From Loxodes magnus (Eukaryota; Ciliophora; Karyorelictea; Loxodida; Loxodidae): a DNA stretch of 64,000 nt. Below the pieces are notes generated by a model that did no database searches, was not told the origin of the DNA, and saw only the letters and a program-made list of their open reading frames with translations. The DNA lies in the NCBI GenBank assembly GCA_946699065.1, contig CAMPDV010001314.1:1-64000 (forward strand), in the 5' to 3' direction. The number at the start of each line of letters is the position of its first letter. The stretch's first letter is position 1. Positions 1 through 12,655 of this stretch are shown piece by piece. The translations under genes and the position numbers were made by a program.

Positions 1-1254
1 AAAGAATAATATGAAATACTAATTACTAATATAAGATAATCTATAACATGTGCTTATTAAAATTAATTAATTAAGTGTTTAAAGTAAAAAACAGAAGAAA
101 ACAAATAAAGAGGGAAAGTATAATAAGAATAAATTATTGAAAATTAATAAAAATATTTAAAATAATTGGAAGATAAAGAGGTAGATATCAAATTTATTAT
201 TAAAGAATATGCAAACAGAAATCTTGAAATTAATAGAAAAATTAGTTAGTAGAAGATTAGATAAGTTTAATTATTTAGCTTCAAAGAAAATTATAGGAGG
301 AAAAAACTATTTAGAATTAAAGCAACTCACTTTACTATTTTCAAAAATAAGAAATGATTTATTAAGCAAAAATAAATATAATTACTTAAATTGATAAATA
401 TATTATTAAAAACAATTTATTTCTTCACTAATTAAAAGAAGTTAAAATAATATCTAAAGAAAATAACCAAAAGAATAGAGAATATAAGCAAAATTAGGAG
501 AAAAGTGCTAATAAAATTGATATAAGTATAAAAAAAACTAAAAAGCTATAAAAAATATTTAAATAAAAGATTTAAAGAAGAAAGAAATATAAACTAAAAC
601 TAAATAAAATTAATATCATGGTATTTCATTAAATCTAACACATATATAAAGATATGCCTAAAATAACATATAAGCAGAAAATTAAAATAATAATAAAGAT
701 GATAAAAATTCACTATTAATAAATAATTAAAAATATTTGTCTAACATAACAATTAAATAAATAATAATCTATTGATTTAAAAATAGACTAATAAATATAA
801 AAAAGAGTACCTAGAATAAAAGATAAGTATAAATGAAAAAGATGTATTAAGTAAAAAGAGAATTTATTAAAAATTTAATTTAATTCTTTGAAAAACCAAA
901 TTGAAATTAAGCCAAGAGGACTAAAAGGTGGAACGGGTTGATTTCAAAACTGTCTCTGAAAGCAAGCAAATTCGTAATATCTTTAATAAAGCATAAATTA
1001 AAACTAAGAGAATCAAAAAAAATTATAAAATCCAAACAAGCATAATTTAGTTAAATACAAATAATATAAATAAATGTATATATCAGAACTTTAATAAACA
1101 AAAAGATTTTCATTAATTATTACAAGAATTGAAAAATTAAAAGGAAATTAGATCATAGTAATTAGAAGAATAGGAAAAAATATACAGAAAGGATCTATAA
1201 ATATACATTGAGGATATTTTAATAAAAATAAGAAATATAATATCTAATATTAGA

Positions 1255-1860
1255 AAACAATCTAAATATCTTATTGCTTCAAAGAAACTAAAACAACTAA
1301 AATATATGCAATATTAAATAAAACATTCAAATAATATTTTTATAAGGAACAGAAAAAGCAGAAGACTAATTTGCTTTTTTTAAATTAAAAGAAGTTGAAG
1401 AAGTCCAAATAGAACATAATTTAAATATAATATAAGCATTCATAATAAATGTATTAATCATAATAAATATCTATATGCCAACCAGTAATTACTCAAAGAA
1501 ACTAATATATAATATCTATTAAGAACTAGGATTATAGTTAATTAACTTAAGAATGGTAAAATAGTTATATGCGGAGATTTTAATGCTCATTTAAATAAAT
1601 AATAAGATATAAAATACGTAGATAAACTACTATAACATTTAGTGAGGATTTTTGAATTAATAGATATAAATGAAGAAAAAAAACTTGTATGGTTAAGTTA
1701 ACATAACAAGATAAATAATGATTATATAATCATTAATTTAAAAAAGATCAGCATAAAAGGTTCAGATTTTAAGTATAAGGAAAAATAGGAATAGCAATAG
1801 ATCATTTTTTATTTATAACATAAATTTAAATTAAATAATAAATTATCTAATTAAATGAAA
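1255..1860 (+). pseudogene. LINE APE-type endonuclease remnant
   Basis: The diagnostic motif ICGDFNAH is at 1567-1590, and upstream, in another phase, NIYMPT (about 1466-1483) matches the Y-x-P strand that precedes GDFNAH in these nucleases. An ETKT motif near 1284, the usual catalytic Glu region, lies in a third phase. Three phases across 300 bp mean at least two frameshifts, so the enzyme is not functional here. Downstream the phase stays open through a basic linker to the RT. In LINEs this domain nicks the target DNA to prime reverse transcription. TAA and TAG must be read as Gln for the frames to stay open. Confidence 0.65.
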
Positions 1861-2679
1861 ATTTAAAATATTTAAAATAAGATATTTGAAAGTAAGCCTA
1901 TAAAGAATAATATAGAGGAACATATGAATTCTTTAATTGATTAATAGATGAACAAATTTAGTGAATAATAAGATTTAATTGTAAATCTAATTCATATATC
2001 AACATCAACATAGTGGAAATTAAAAATAAGCAAAAAGTTGAGCAATCTTAAAAGCAATACTAATAGATGCTGAGAAAAAATAAGTATAGAATTTATAAAT
2101 ATAAGAAATAAATTATTTTAATATAAATAATGATTATATGTTAAAAATTAAAAAGAAATAATTAAAAGAAAAAATATAGTAAAATAATAAAAGAAAAATA
2201 ACAAAAAAATTAAAATAATTAATAAATATTTCTAAATGGTAACAATCAAGAAATGACATATTAAGCCAAACAGATTTTAAACCCAAAAAAAGGAAAATAA
2301 ATGAACCTAACTAAATTTAATCAGAAAAATTCATTCAAAATTGGAAAAAATACATTTAATAAACAATAAAGCCTGACTCAAAACTAAATAAAAATTTGAT
2401 AAAGAAATTGATAAAATATATGGAATTAACATTAAAGAAAGATTAAAAAAATAAAAAATGAGAAAATTTATTATTTTAATAAGCTTGAAATAAATAAGAT
2501 TTTACCTAACAATAAAGACAAAGGATTTAATTCATCTTTCAATGAACTAATAAAAATACATCTCACGAGCTATGTTAAATACTAATTAAATTTTTATTAA
2601 AATTGCTAGAAGTAATAAAAATTATCTAAAAAGATAAATAAAATTAAAATAATAATGATATTCATAAAAGGAAAATATA

Positions 2680-3250
2680 AAACTGAAAAATTATCGACAC
2701 ATTGCACTCATAAATGTAATTTAAAAGCTTTTTGATAAATTAAAAACTAACCAAATATATCAGTTTCTAAGTCTTGAAGCTTGGATAAGAGTTATAAAGA
2801 GTAGTTAGTTTTAAAAAGATGTAATGCTAATAATATGCATACTAAAAGATATAATAGAAAACTATAAAATGAAAAGAAAAATGAGGAAAAGGAAATTTGA
2901 TACCCACGCTAATTTATGCTGAAAAATATTGGATACAATAAATCGTGAATTTTTATTTGACCAAATAAAAAGATAAAACTTTTCATAAAATATAATAAGA
3001 ATATAATTAATACAATAAAAGATACATACTAAAAAGTAAAAATATAATTTATCTGGATGGAGAAATAACAAAAAAATTAAATAAGTAAAAAGAGTTTACA
3101 ATACAGCTCAAATGGACCATTGTTAGCAAAATATACTATGATTTAGTATTAAGATATTAAGAAAATTATGAAATCTAGGTCATAAAATTCAAAAATCTAT
3201 TATGCAAAAACTTGCTTGAAGTAATGACTTAATATTAATAACGAAAAACC
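2680..3250 (+). pseudogene. LINE reverse transcriptase remnant
   Basis: NYRHIALINVIQKLFDK at about 2689-2739 is the RT block usually read as YRPISLLNxxxKLxEK. LDTINREFLFDQI follows at about 2929-2967 (the region after catalytic motif A), and AWSNDLILIT at about 3214-3243 occupies the place of the FADDLILI motif C. All three are in the same phase as GDFNAH. Motif A has lost its Asp segment and motif C reads SND instead of ADD, so two of the three catalytic aspartates are missing. It is a dead relic of the enzyme that copies LINE RNA into DNA at the nicked target. Confidence 0.7.
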
Positions 3251-4362
3251 AGAAAATGTAAATTTTATTAAACAAAGCTGAGAAATTTTAAAATTAATAA
3301 GACTTAATATTAAAACTGAAAATGCGAATTTGTATAAATAATCAAGAATAAGAACATTACGAACGAAAAAAAAGAAATTGAACTTTTTCTTTTAGGAAAT
3401 AAAATTTAATAAAAATAATAAACTAAATACATAGGATATCAAATAATTTAATTTAATTCAATCAAGAAAAGATTCAGGTTGAGTAGCTCTTTAAGAAAAG
3501 TTAATAATCTGTATTTGAATTATAATAATTAATCTTTAAAAGTAATAAATAAACATAGTACAATAAATTTAAGAACTTATTCAGATTATTAATAAAGCCA
3601 AAATTAGAATACTACTTGGAGTGAATCCTATATAGTATTTAAGTGAGAATAAAAAATGAATGAAATAAAATTTAAATAGCGCAAAGATAGATAATAAGAA
3701 ATAACTTAAAAATTACACAACCATCATTTAAAGAATTATAATTTATAGATTTTAGCTGAAATTAGTTGGAAAACATAACAGCATTAAGATTTTAAAATTC
3801 TACAAGAAATAACAAAATAATTTCAAAATGGTAAAGAAAAAGAAAAAAAGTAGGCAAGATACAAAATTCTAGTAATTATTAAAATAGAGTTAAAACATAA
3901 CTCTAAATATAAAAAGCATAAAATATTTAAAAATACTATGAAATAAGCAATTAATAAATTAAAAATTTTAATATAATAAATTATACTAAAGAAATCTAAA
4001 AAATACAAGCATATTTTTCAAGAAATCAGAATATCTGATATGAAAAGGCAAAAATAATATATAAATAGTATAAAAATGAGATTTAATTAAAAAAATACAT
4101 ATAAGAACAAAAAGAATTAATAAAGAATGAAAATTAATTTAAGAATTAGAATTTAATTAATATTTTTTTAAGAAGATCTCTCAAAAAGACATATTGATTA
4201 AGATTAAATATTCTGTATAAGTAAACAATAAGAAAAAATTGAATATTTTTCTGATAAATCTGAAAAGAAAAAAAATCTAAAAGAAAAAATGAAATGAATA
4301 AAGCATAAAAATAAACTAGACAGAAAGGCTAGAATATAATAAATTATTAGATATAAATAAAT

Positions 4363-4664
4363 AGGGAGGAGCAATCCTCCAACTGGCATTGACTTAAGAT
4401 CTTAATATCAGGAGATATCTTGGGCCAAGAACCGAACAAGAATCTTAGTAGGGGCCAAGAGAAAATTAAGGCTAAAAAAGCATCAAGAACGTTATTGATG
4501 AAAGATGTCAGATACCAAGGTCTCTTAGGAAGCATTCCAGTCACGCCATATAAAAGATGAGACTCACAAAAGATGCTAGCACTTTGTAAGACTTCAGAGA
4601 AAAAAAATTTTTGTTTTAAAAATCTTTATTAAAGAGCTGCGTACCTTTGAGGTGCTACGCGCTC
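4363..4664 (+). other. Structured, GC-richer 3' end of the LINE relic
   Basis: This 300-bp stretch is clearly richer in G and C than its surroundings. It opens with a perfect 6-bp stem closed by a GNRA-type loop (GGAGGA-GCAA-TCCTCC, 4365-4380) and ends with an imperfect hairpin (GAGC and GCGTA pairing with TACGC and GCTC, 4634-4664). A near-repeat, GGGCCAAGA, occurs twice between them. A TTTA microsatellite follows at once. I infer a structured RNA 3' untranslated region used by the reverse transcriptase for recognition; a captured small RNA or SINE is the alternative. Confidence 0.45.
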
Positions 4665-4671
4665 TCTAATT

Positions 4672-4697
4672 TTATTTATTTATTTATTTATTTTAAT
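4672..4697. repeat. TTTA microsatellite tail
   Basis: Five or more copies of TTTA follow directly on the terminal hairpin of the LINE relic. Short tandem tails of this kind mark the 3' ends of many non-LTR retrotransposons and help fix the orientation and end of the element. From here to 5056 I see only AT-rich spacer. Confidence 0.7.
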
Positions 4698-5056
4698 AAA
4701 TTAAGAAACCAAAAAAAATTAGAAAATATTAATCTTAAACATGTACAAATATAAAGCAAACGCATTAATAAATACTTTACTTTAAGAATTATTAAGAGAA
4801 AAATAAATTTATTAGTAACATGAGAATTGAGGAGATTTAAAATAACTATCTCTAAAATTAAATTAAAAGAACAAGGAAAAAAAATAAAAATAAAGACCAA
4901 ACAGTTTCAGAAAAGAAATAAATTCATAAAAATAATTATATTAAGCTGAAATGCGAACAATATATAATTTAATTTAATTATTAATTATAGGAATTTAATA
5001 ATAATATAAAAAATATTAATTCTTTAAATAGAGTTTAAATTGTTTATCCTTCTAGA

Positions 5057-8000
5057 TCAATCACTTTCCAAAATCTTTATTTTCTCTTCTTACACTTTAA
5101 TTTCTAAACTGTTCTTTTTTTACTTTTTCATGCTTATTTTTATACTTTCTTCCTCTTTTATTTATTTTTAACTTGCATTATCATGTTTATAATCATTAAA
5201 TTCTAATTTCATTTTTTGATCAAAAGGTACTTGTTTTTGTTTAGATTTGGTGATATTTTCCTGGCTAATATTAATAGCTTCTATTTCGCTTTATAAATTT
5301 ACCTTTTTTGCTTGTTAATCCTTTCTTTAAGATATTAGAGTATCCTAACGAGTTTAGAAACCAGAATATTTCTCGTCACTAGGAAAAAGTTCTTATAATA
5401 TTTTAGAATATTTTGAGTCTTAGTATAGGTCATATGAAATGTTTTCCCCTTTCCTTATAATATGGACTTCTAAAATAAAAAATTACTATTTTTAAAAGCT
5501 AATTAATCGCAACTAGGATTAACCGAGACCTATTATTTTCTTAAGCATTACTTATAAAGAATAAAGCTTATTTACATTAGAATTACCAATAAGATAACTG
5601 CAATGTTAAAATATCCAGATGGACTATTTAATTTTTCCTATATTGAACTCTTAGAGCATCGGTAAACGTCTTCATAATATTAGGTTGAATCTTCATATAG
5701 TCTAAAAAGTTTGCACGCACTGTTATCATAGTCACATTCTATAATATTACATTCTTAGTCGCAGATAAGGTTTTCCAAATTATTTAAGTCACATTTATTT
5801 TTCTTACATGATGATTCATTGAATTAACTAGGATTAAATTTACAATCTTGATTTTCTTATCTGCACTCTGGTATATTGCATCTTACATCACATATTTTAT
5901 CATTAAAAAAATTCTAAGGACACATATCAGGACATGTACTTCAATCCGATCTTTCATAGAGACATATCTCATTATTACATGCTTCATCACATACAGAATC
6001 TCCAAGTCAATATAATTTACATCCAAGTCTTTAGCATTATTCTTCTTGAAGACTTATTTATTTCTTTTATCCTACAATTATAATCGTACTGCAATCCCCC
6101 ATATCATCCAAACATTCTTCAACGTTACATTAATCATCGCAATTACTATCATTAATATAGTAAAGAAAACATTCCTATTTTAAATCACAAGTCAAACAAT
6201 CTTAACTATCGAAATTGCATTGTATGTTATTGCACTTTTATTCACATTTCCAATTACCAATCTAATTTCAATTACAATCTTTATTGCAATATTAATCATT
6301 AGATTATGTTATTGTTTAGCTAGTCTGTTAGCAATCAAGAAGATCGTTAAAGCAATCGCTATTATAACACTACTAATTGCAAATGCCATTTCCTATTTCT
6401 TTTCCTAAGCATTTTCCTTCTTTATCGCATGTTTTATTTTAGCAATCTCCTCCATCAAATCCACAAAAAATGTGAAAGCATTCTCATTGACAATCGCCGT
6501 CTCCTACTTCTTATCATTTGCATTAAAGTTAACAATGTGTGGAGTTCATTTAAATATACTTATTATATTACTCACAATCTCCTTAATCAAAGTTGTTTTA
6601 AGGATTGTTACAAAGAGCATCACACCATCCATTTTAAAGCTATCTTCGAAAACAAATAGTATTCCAAAATTCATTATAGCATGCATTTTAATCCCATCCA
6701 CACAAGTAAGTAAAGCATTCTTAATCGCATACATTATTATTGAGCATATCTTAAGTGCATCCTCGACTACATTAAATTTCATCCTGCATTTCTCTTTAAG
6801 CTTAAGCTTTATTTTATAAATATTCTTTACAATCATCTTTATCAAATTAGCATTCCTCTATATTGCATTGTAAGTCGCATCAACCATCTCCAAGTTGTTT
6901 AATGAAGCATAGCTAATTCATATCACAATAACAATCAGAACCACCTCAATTGCAATCTTTATTGAAGCAAACTTAGGAACACACACCATCTCCTATATTT
7001 TTTCATTGACAATCTACACTACAGTAGTCTTCTGGTTTATGTTGCTTTTCGCAATCGCCTTCATCATAATCACATTCTTCTGTATTGCATATTTCTTCGC
7101 ATACTCCATTACCTTTTTACATTAAGTTACATCCTAAACTTCCACAAATACATTCTCCGTTATCATAATTACAGGATAGAATGTTACATTATACATCGCA
7201 TTTCTTATTATTCAGCATAGATTCTGGACAATAACATTTCTAATTATTTAAGCAGTCTGCTCCATCAAAGTCACACATGCTATTGTAACATTATAAATCA
7301 CATTCACCATTGTTTATATCATTTAGTTTATTGCACAAAAGACTATTTTCTTAGTCTGTATAGCATATGCAATGATAATTATCATAATCAAATTGCTCTT
7401 AGTTGTATTCTTGATCACATTCATCATTATATAACAAATTATCGCTGCAAAATTAGACATTTGTAAGAATGCAACCTCCTCAGTCATAACTGCAAAGGGT
7501 GGTATTACAAGAAAGTTTGCAAAATCCATTGCCAAGTTCTTCTTACAAGCATGGACAATTCTAACTATATTAGCAATCAAATTAATCGTAATAGCATTCT
7601 GGAATGTTACACTCTGGCTCGCATATGCCATTATTTATTTAAGTATAGTCACATTTCGTTAAGTTTAAATTGCAGCAATCATATATATCGAACATTCAAC
7701 TTTTAGTTAAACATTATTATTAGCATTTTCCATCTCCCAGAAATTAGTATTAGCATACTTTTTATGAATCTTGCATTAATTCTTATGTATTTGGATCTAA
7801 GTTATTACAACTAATTTCAAGTTTATCCAAGCAATCTTTGGAATTTAAATCATATTGGCATTCGGAATTGTAGCATTCCCAATCACAGTTTTGATATTCA
7901 AGTTTTCGTACTTAGCATAGTTTTTTTGAATCACAAGTAGCACAATCACCTCAATCATATAGACATTCTTCAACGTTACATTTGATATCACATATTTAGT

Positions 8001-10389
8001 TACCTAGTTAACTTATTTCACAATCTTAACAGCAATCTCCTTTATCAAATTAGCAAATTGAAATTTTACATTCACTATCACAAATTCCATTCCCTCATTT
8101 CTCAACTGTGCAATTTGAGTTTTAAAAGCAGCAATCTCCATTATCATAATTGCATTCTTATATTAAGCAATCAATATCACATTCAGAATTTTACATTTTT
8201 TCCTTATCACACTTTTTTCCTGATTTTTCATAGCAGCAATTCCAATTTTACCACATGCATTGCTATGTGTTACATTGCGAGTTGCAACTTAAACTATCAT
8301 GTTACAAGTATTCCAAGCTACATGTATCTGAGCAGATTAATGTTTCTTCGCTTTATAGTATCCTTGTTTTCTAAGCTGATTTTAAATTATACCAATAGAA
8401 ATAATTGGCATAGCTAGAAACACAAGTTTCATATTTCTGAGGAAATATATCTGAGCAGCCATAAATGAATATGGTAAAGACTGCATGGATGATAACTAGT
8501 AGGCTAAGTAAATTCAAAATGCTTTCTTAAATCCTATGAGAGATTTTAGGAGGTTTTTTATAATGCTTAAATAGCAAAGCTTTATCTATTCAATAATTTA
8601 AGAAAACTACTATAAAAGCGATGTATGTTAAAGAAGGAATGCCTGCTGAGTATACGAAGACTGTGAAGAGTACGGCTAATATTTCTGAGTACATTATTGA
8701 AATATTGAATTCAGGTCCAACCATGCTTCTGTTGAGTTCCAACTAATTTTTAGCTTTCTTTTTCTTTAAGTTCTATAATAGTTTCTATAAAGGCCATAAT
8801 AAGAGTTTGGTAATAGTTGGTTATACAATGAAAGCAAATATAGTTAAAGTAATAGAATTTCCAACGTCTAGGTATCAATATCTAGTAAAATCTTCATATT
8901 TATCAAGATTAGCAATTAGAGTGATAAAGGCAGTATTAATAAACGAAGCTATTAATATTTTAGCCAAAATAGATTTATATATTTAACTTAATGTCTAATT
9001 TCCTTAGAACTTCGTGAGGACAGCAAAAATTAAGTTGATGAGAGTATTTAAGACTATTATTATGATAGTATTTGAAGTTTTCTAGGTAATTAGTTACAAC
9101 TCTTTCGTTTTGAAATCCTAGCAAAATGAAGATAGTTCAGTGTCTTCAAAAATAATTTCGTTTCAATCTTGTTCTAAGCATCAACAGTAATAGCAAATGT
9201 CGTTATTTATAAAAGTCTTAGAAGCAACTTCTAATGGAAATTTTGAAATATCGAAAGTAGTTTTATCCTCTACTATTTTAAAATATACTTAGCACTCTGG
9301 TTTTGTAAACATATCTCACTCTATATCTTTAAGTTGCTTTATCAAAAATACTGCTCCTATTAGTATAGCTATAACTGATATCCACGAGAAAAGTGCTCTC
9401 ACTATTTTTTTGTGTTTATCTAAATTTTCCCATATAATATTCTCAGGAATTTCAGCTTCTTATACCACTAAAGATTTAACTCCGTTCCGTTTTAAATTAG
9501 AAGATTATAGAATTTATAAGCTGAATCCTCTGCCATATTCTTTTAGGCACTATTGCTATGATTCTTTATATTAGAATATTATGAAGACTTTTTCTATGCT
9601 GAAGCTCTGAATGTCTTAATTTTGTTATTTTATTTCCTTTATTTTCGATTCAATTTTATCTAATTTTATGACTTATTTCTCTTTATTTTTATTTTAAGCA
9701 ATCTTTTGTTATATTTTTGCTTTTTCATTACTAAGCTATATTATAGTTTTAAAATTCCTTGCGAAGCTAACTTCATATACTTCTCCAAATCTGAGTTCGA
9801 AAAAATCTTGAACTTCCCTCTAAGTAATTCCTGAAGTTGGTAATCCATTAATTTCTACTGCGTATTATTAAACTGAAAATTCTGTTCCTTAGTAGCTTCT
9901 TTTGATTCTATGGAGTCTAAACTTGTAAAAATATATGAAAATTATTAAAATAAGAGAGTTCGTAAAATCTACTAATGAATATATAAAAAGCTTTTATTTA
10001 GACTCATCCAGTAATTTTTCTTCTTTCTCTTTTTAGTCTTCCGTTATATAGTCGTCGAGCCATTAAAGTTCAAATCCTTTAACTTTTGATAATCTTTGAT
10101 AGATCAAAGTTTCGTTAAAATGTAAAGGCACTTTGCTCGAGCCAGTATCTAAATTTCCAATAGTAAAATAGTCGATAAATTAAGCTGACATTCCACTGAA
10201 TCAACCCCCTTGATAGTTTTATATGACCAAATATGTGGAGTTAGCACAGATAATAGCCAAGCAGATTGCTAATCATTTTAGGAAATCAAAATATAAAAAT
10301 AATCCTAGTCCATATTTTTTTAGTACGCTAATATCAGTCTTAAAAACTGGATATTGACAATGATTTTCCGAATATTTATCAATTATCAT
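5057..10389 (-). CDS. TMEM63/CSC1-like channel with ~22 Lin12/Notch repeats
   Basis: With TAR=Gln and TGA=Trp a single frame runs 1771 codons, interrupted once by a 17-nt intron (5470-5486). Residues 1-155 hold two membrane segments. About 170-300 is the cytosolic RRM-like domain of the CSC1/TMEM63 family (AVEINGLPTSG, then DFFELRFGEVYEV), followed by the family hallmark IPENIIWENL (W320). Several membrane segments follow, including GPEF (558-561) and YWIDKALLF (W600) with KKPP. Residues about 686-1559 are roughly 22 Cys-rich LNR units of the GDGWCD-x2-CN-x4-C-x2-D-x3-DC type. One last membrane segment (about 1593-1613) and an acidic, charged cytosolic tail end at TGA 5059-5057. Known members of the family are osmo/mechanosensitive cation channels; the LNR array should sit outside the cell. 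About nineteen in-frame TGA codons encode Trp. The start is the first Met after a T-rich (plus strand) spacer. Confidence 0.85.
5470..5486 (-). other. 17-nt intron
   Basis: Reading the minus strand, GTAATTTTTTATTTTAG interrupts the channel gene just after its last membrane segment. Removing it joins K-N-(aaa)K-V-H-I-I-R and moves the frame into a charged, Ser/Glu/Lys-rich tail that stays free of TGA until the stop at 5059-5057. Without splicing the same stretch reads as a hydrophobic, low-quality frame. Canonical GT..AG ends and the frame restoration support it; no other intron is needed in this gene. Confidence 0.65.
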
Positions 10390-11280
10390 TTTATTTTAAC
10401 TTACTTTTTGACATTTTTTTTTACTTTTATTCATTATTTTATTTATTTTTTTAAAGCTTGTATTGTTTTTATTATAAATTTTTTTCTCATTTATTTGGAT
10501 TTTTTCTCTTTTTTTTTATTTTATTTTTTTCTCTTTTTTTTAATCATATTTTCCCGGTGTTAATTACATACTTTGCAATTTTTGCAATATGTTTTTTGAA
10601 ATTCCAATCTATATATTAAATTTTATTTTTATAATTTCTATATAGTTTTACATAAATTAGTTATTTTATAAATAACTTTATTAACTTTTTTCGATCTTAA
10701 TACTCGGACTTAAGATTTTAGAAGACAATGATTTCGGCTAATAAGTTTTATCATTTTTAGTTGTTAAGTCTATTATTTCTTAGGCTGCTTATTATTTTTA
10801 TAATATTATTAAGAAATTTTTTTAATTACTAAACAATCATTACAGCTGATATTTTCTTTGTAGATGAAACACATAATTTTATTTTTTCTTTATATATTCT
10901 GACTACTTATATTAAATTATCTCTTTTATTTTTCAAAATTTCTTTTTTTATTATTTTTCAATTTATCTTATTAAATATTCTAATTTTTTAAATGAAGACT
11001 TAAAAAAAAATATCTTTCTTCATCTTTTCATCTCTTCTCTTTCATAAAGTTGCCTTTATATTATTTATTTTTTATTTACTTTTTTATTTATCTAATTTTC
11101 AATATTTTTGTCTTTGCAATTTTTTATAATTTCTATACTTCTTGTTTTCTTACGTTTCTTTTATTCTCTTTTACTATTAAACTCCTTTAAAATCCTGATA
11201 TTCTCTTCACATTACACTTTAATTTACGTTTACTTCGTTATCTTTCAAATTTTTGTTCCTTTTTTGCTTTAAGATAATAT
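10390..11280. other. AT-rich 5' flank of the channel gene
   Basis: Strongly T-rich on the plus strand (A-rich on the gene strand), with long T runs at 10420-10550. It must contain the promoter of the channel gene, but I recognise no element. The A-rich minus strand reads as a lysine-rich frame that could be the far end of the retroelement relic next door; no motif supports it. Confidence 0.35.
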
Positions 11281-11284
11281 AATA

Positions 11285-12024
11285 ATATTTTATTGTGGCA
11301 TCAAATTTATTTGGCTTACCATGAATTAGAGTTTATAGAGTTTTGTAGTAATCAATAGATCTCGAGATCGTAATCTTTATGATTTTTTGGATCGTAAATT
11401 ATTATAACATTTTTATTTTCTCCTCTTGCTAATTCTTGTAATTAGAATCCATATTGTTTCTCTCAATGTATTTTATATTTTTGGAGTTTCTAAGAATGGT
11501 AAAAATATTTTTTCTTGCAAAGTCTTCTGTTTGGCGAGCATAAGATTATGAATAGACTTAAGGTTTCTCTTTCAGTTACTTAAGATTTTTTCTTCTTAAA
11601 TCGTTAACACTAATTAACCTTGTGTCCATACTTATAGCATTATCAACATTTAGTTTTTATTTTCTAATAGAATAAGTTTTAGTTCGGCTTCTTTTCCTTA
11701 TTATTCTGAATTTGATAGTTAATTGAGCTTGGTATGATCCAGTTAACTGATCCTCTGGTAAAAATTTTATCTTAAATTTCATTCGATTTGACCAATCTAT
11801 CTTTCTATCAATTTCTAAGGAAATAGTCATTTTTTTAATTTCTTGCTTAGAGTCCTATTAATTTACCAATTAGTTAATGTTAGCATGAGAGATTAAATTA
11901 TTTATTTAAAGTCTTAAACTTTTTTTCTAGCTTCTAATTATCCAATTGTAACAATAGAAATCGTTAGCAATGTCGATTAATTATTAGATTTTGTTGGAGA
12001 TTTCTATTATTTTTTAGATGCCAT
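11285..12024 (-). pseudogene. Retroelement-type zinc-knuckle ORF, frameshifted
   Basis: A perfect CCHC knuckle, CWQCYKYGHKVNQC (C-x2-C-x4-H-x4-C), lies at 11648-11607; its Trp is a TGA and its Gln residues are TAA/TAG. Upstream, a Met at 12024 opens a Lys/Gln-rich frame, but the best protein-like stretch before the knuckle (KMTISLEIDRKIDWSNRM and onward) is in a different phase, so at least one frameshift separates them. CCHC knuckles of this kind bind nucleic acid and are typical of retroelement Gag/ORF1 proteins, also of CNBP-like proteins. No RT follows on this strand. I read it as a decayed ORF1. Confidence 0.55.
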
Positions 12025-12460
12025 TTTATATTAAATTATATTATATAACAAATTTATTATTATTTTTTAAACAAGTAAAAACAAATCATCCAAGATTAGT
12101 CCATCCTAAAATTCTTCTATAGTGTAAATCTCAAAAAGAAACTCTACACTTTTCCTTTCTCCCTTAATTATATTTCTTTTTTTGTTTTTTTTAATTTCAT
12201 TTAGTTAGTTATCTCTTTTCATCATTATCTATTCTTATATTCAAATTATTTTTACTTCTCTAAATATTTTATAAGATAATTCTTCTTTAACTTAGTTTTT
12301 CTTATCAATAAGTCTAAATAATTAAATTTATAAATATTTTAATCTTTTTATTATATCGAAGCTTACTTTATTCTATTTTCTAAATTATTTTTTATTATTC
12401 ATGATTCTATTATTTTTTTATTTAATATAATTACGTTTTATTCCTTTTCCTTATTTTCAA

Positions 12461-12655
12461 AATTTTTTAGTCCGTTCCAAAATATTTTAGTCCGTTCCAA
12501 AATATTTTAGTCCGTTCCAAAATATTTTAGTCCGTTCCAAAATATTTTAGTCCGTTCCAAATATTTTTAGTCCGTTCCAAAATTTTTTAGTCCAACCCAA
12601 AATTTTTAGTTCGTTCCAAAATTTTTTAGTCCAATCCAAAATTTTTAGTCCATCA
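12461..12655. repeat. 20-bp satellite, about 9-10 copies
   Basis: The unit AATATTTTAGTCCGTTCCAA is repeated head to tail, almost perfect in the first five copies and degrading to the right (one unit has CCAACCC, others lose a base). The last unit runs into the 50-bp direct repeat at 12647. The gap from 12025 to 12460 is T-rich AT spacer without features. Confidence 0.9.

Larger units (their letters stand above)
209..4700 (+). mobile_element. Decayed LINE (non-LTR) retrotransposon
   Basis: On the plus strand I can read, in order, an APE-type endonuclease remnant (about 1255-1860), a reverse-transcriptase remnant (about 2690-3250), a more GC-rich structured stretch (4363-4664) and a TTTA microsatellite (4672-4697), which is how a LINE 3' end usually looks. 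The endonuclease is broken by frameshifts and RT catalytic residues are lost, so this is a dead copy. The 5' limit is uncertain: 209 is simply the first Met of a lysine-rich frame in the same phase as part of the endonuclease. Short RT stretches such as DTINREFLFDQIKR resemble the intact LINE at 51.9-57.9 kb (DSIERRLLFDQLKR), so the two probably belong to related families, although their 3' ends look different. Confidence 0.7.

Noticed and set aside
6220-8417. Several standard-code frames of 60-120 aa on both strands
   Set aside because: They are shadows of the Cys-rich Notch-repeat region of the minus-strand channel gene read in other frames.
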